Shown here piece after piece: positions 63,667 to 64,000 of a stretch of DNA of 64,000 nt. Origin of the DNA: JABDQZ01 sp963801985 (GTDB lineage: Bacteria > Pseudomonadota > Gammaproteobacteria > Chromatiales > Chromatiaceae). Below the pieces are notes generated by a model that was not told the origin of the DNA, made no database searches, and saw only the letters and a program-made list of their open reading frames with translations. The position numbers and the translations under genes were made by a program. The stretch covers positions 248,001 to 312,000 of the forward strand of contig CAWDGV010000007.1 in NCBI GenBank assembly GCA_963801985.1, given 5' to 3'. Within the stretch, counting starts at the first letter, position 1; every line of letters starts with the position of its first letter.

Positions 63667-64000
63667 TTATGCCTGTTGCGTCTGCCCCTGACTACTGTTC
63701 CTGCGTGTGCCATAGCCTACTTTAACATGCCCTTCACCAGCGAATCGTTCCAATTGTTTTAAAAGTTCATCTTTCGGAGCAACGCTCCATTTTTCTGACA
63801 AAACCATCAGACATTTGGCTGTCGGGCATTCAAAGACGATACGGATTATACAACTTCCACCGAGATAGGGTGTGAGTAATGTCTCCAAATGATCTGCCGC
63901 AGCCTGTGGAGGAAGGTTTTTTGCCGTTAAATCTTTATTTTTTAGTAACAGGGTCAGCTGACCAGCCATGATTTCCCGTGCCTGCTCCATTTCCATAACA
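63667..64000 (-). CDS. dnaE: DNA polymerase III alpha subunit, C-terminal fragment (runs off window)
   Basis: The last 110 or so residues of an open frame that is still open at the window edge. EQAREIMAGQLTLLL, then LGGSCIIRIVFECPTAKCLM and LSEKWSVAPKDELLKQLERF, fits the C-terminal domain of bacterial DnaE, and dnaE-accA-tilS is a standard gene order. The start lies outside the window; the ATG at 63996 is internal. Confidence 0.8.
   Translation of the reverse strand, partial: VMEMEQAREIMAGQLTLLLKNKDLTAKNLPPQAAADHLETLLTPYLGGSCIIRIVFECPTAKCLMVLSEKWSVAPKDELLKQLERFAGEGHVKVGYGTRRNSSQGQTQQA

Overview
The window is chromosomal DNA from a gammaproteobacterium. Two syntenic blocks point there: rpoE-rseA-rseB-rseC-mucD ... 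lepA-lepB-rnc-era-recO-pdxJ, and tilS-accA-dnaE. A sdhCDAB-sdhE block, an RF2 gene with the classic programmed frameshift, and a chromosome-dimer resolution site nearly identical to Escherichia coli dif agree with this. No species can be named from the sequence alone. No rRNA, tRNA or CRISPR array was recognised.

Layout. 1-1.5 kb: the replication terminus. A full dif site (1313-1340) and a half-site repeat (339-355) bracket a 974-bp insert with the hallmarks of a filamentous-phage satellite or remnant: long hairpin, iteron-like repeats, DnaA box and one phage-type regulator gene. Right of dif most genes lie on the minus strand, that is, transcribed toward the terminus, as expected for leading-strand genes. 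1.5-6.3 kb: small unknown genes, then mtnP-type phosphorylase, hpt, nagZ and a secreted FliL-like protein. 6.3-10 kb: a peptide ABC importer (binding protein, two permeases, no ATPase) with a cytoplasmic YkuD-family enzyme, probably for murein-peptide recycling. 10-15.6 kb: CYTH protein, rlmD, ydbH with a ynbE/ydbL-type lipoprotein gene, cysM. 15.7-23.9 kb: a TonB receptor, periplasmic binding protein and hybrid kinase operon, followed by an orphan histidine kinase whose HD-GYP response regulator has decayed to a pseudogene.

24-34.7 kb: pdxJ, recO, era, rnc, a DUF4845 gene, lepB, lepA, a glutaredoxin-like gene, then the envelope-stress operon headed by rpoE. 34.9-40.1 kb: nadB and the succinate dehydrogenase operon. 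40.2-47.4 kb: darP, recJ, a phosphopantetheinyl transferase, a trypsin-like protease, thioredoxin, adk and htpG (with a sigma-32-type promoter). 47.5-51.5 kb: a translationally coupled trio of RNB exoribonuclease, 83-aa protein and membrane-spanning Rad50/YhaN-like ATPase. 51.6-60.5 kb: cupin-like gene, ygfZ, HDOD gene, lysS, prfB, a double cyclic-nucleotide-binding/rhodanese protein, PqiA-like protein, lipase, small membrane protein, methyltransferase. 60.9-64 kb: lipoprotein, tilS, accA and the 3' end of dnaE.

A caution for any user: five otherwise well conserved genes (lepA, sdhA, lysS, prfB and the cNMP/rhodanese gene) carry seven unprogrammed single-base-type frameshifts. Correcting them gives normal family lengths, so base-level assembly errors are the simplest explanation. 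The HD-GYP pseudogene is different: it has lost several large pieces.
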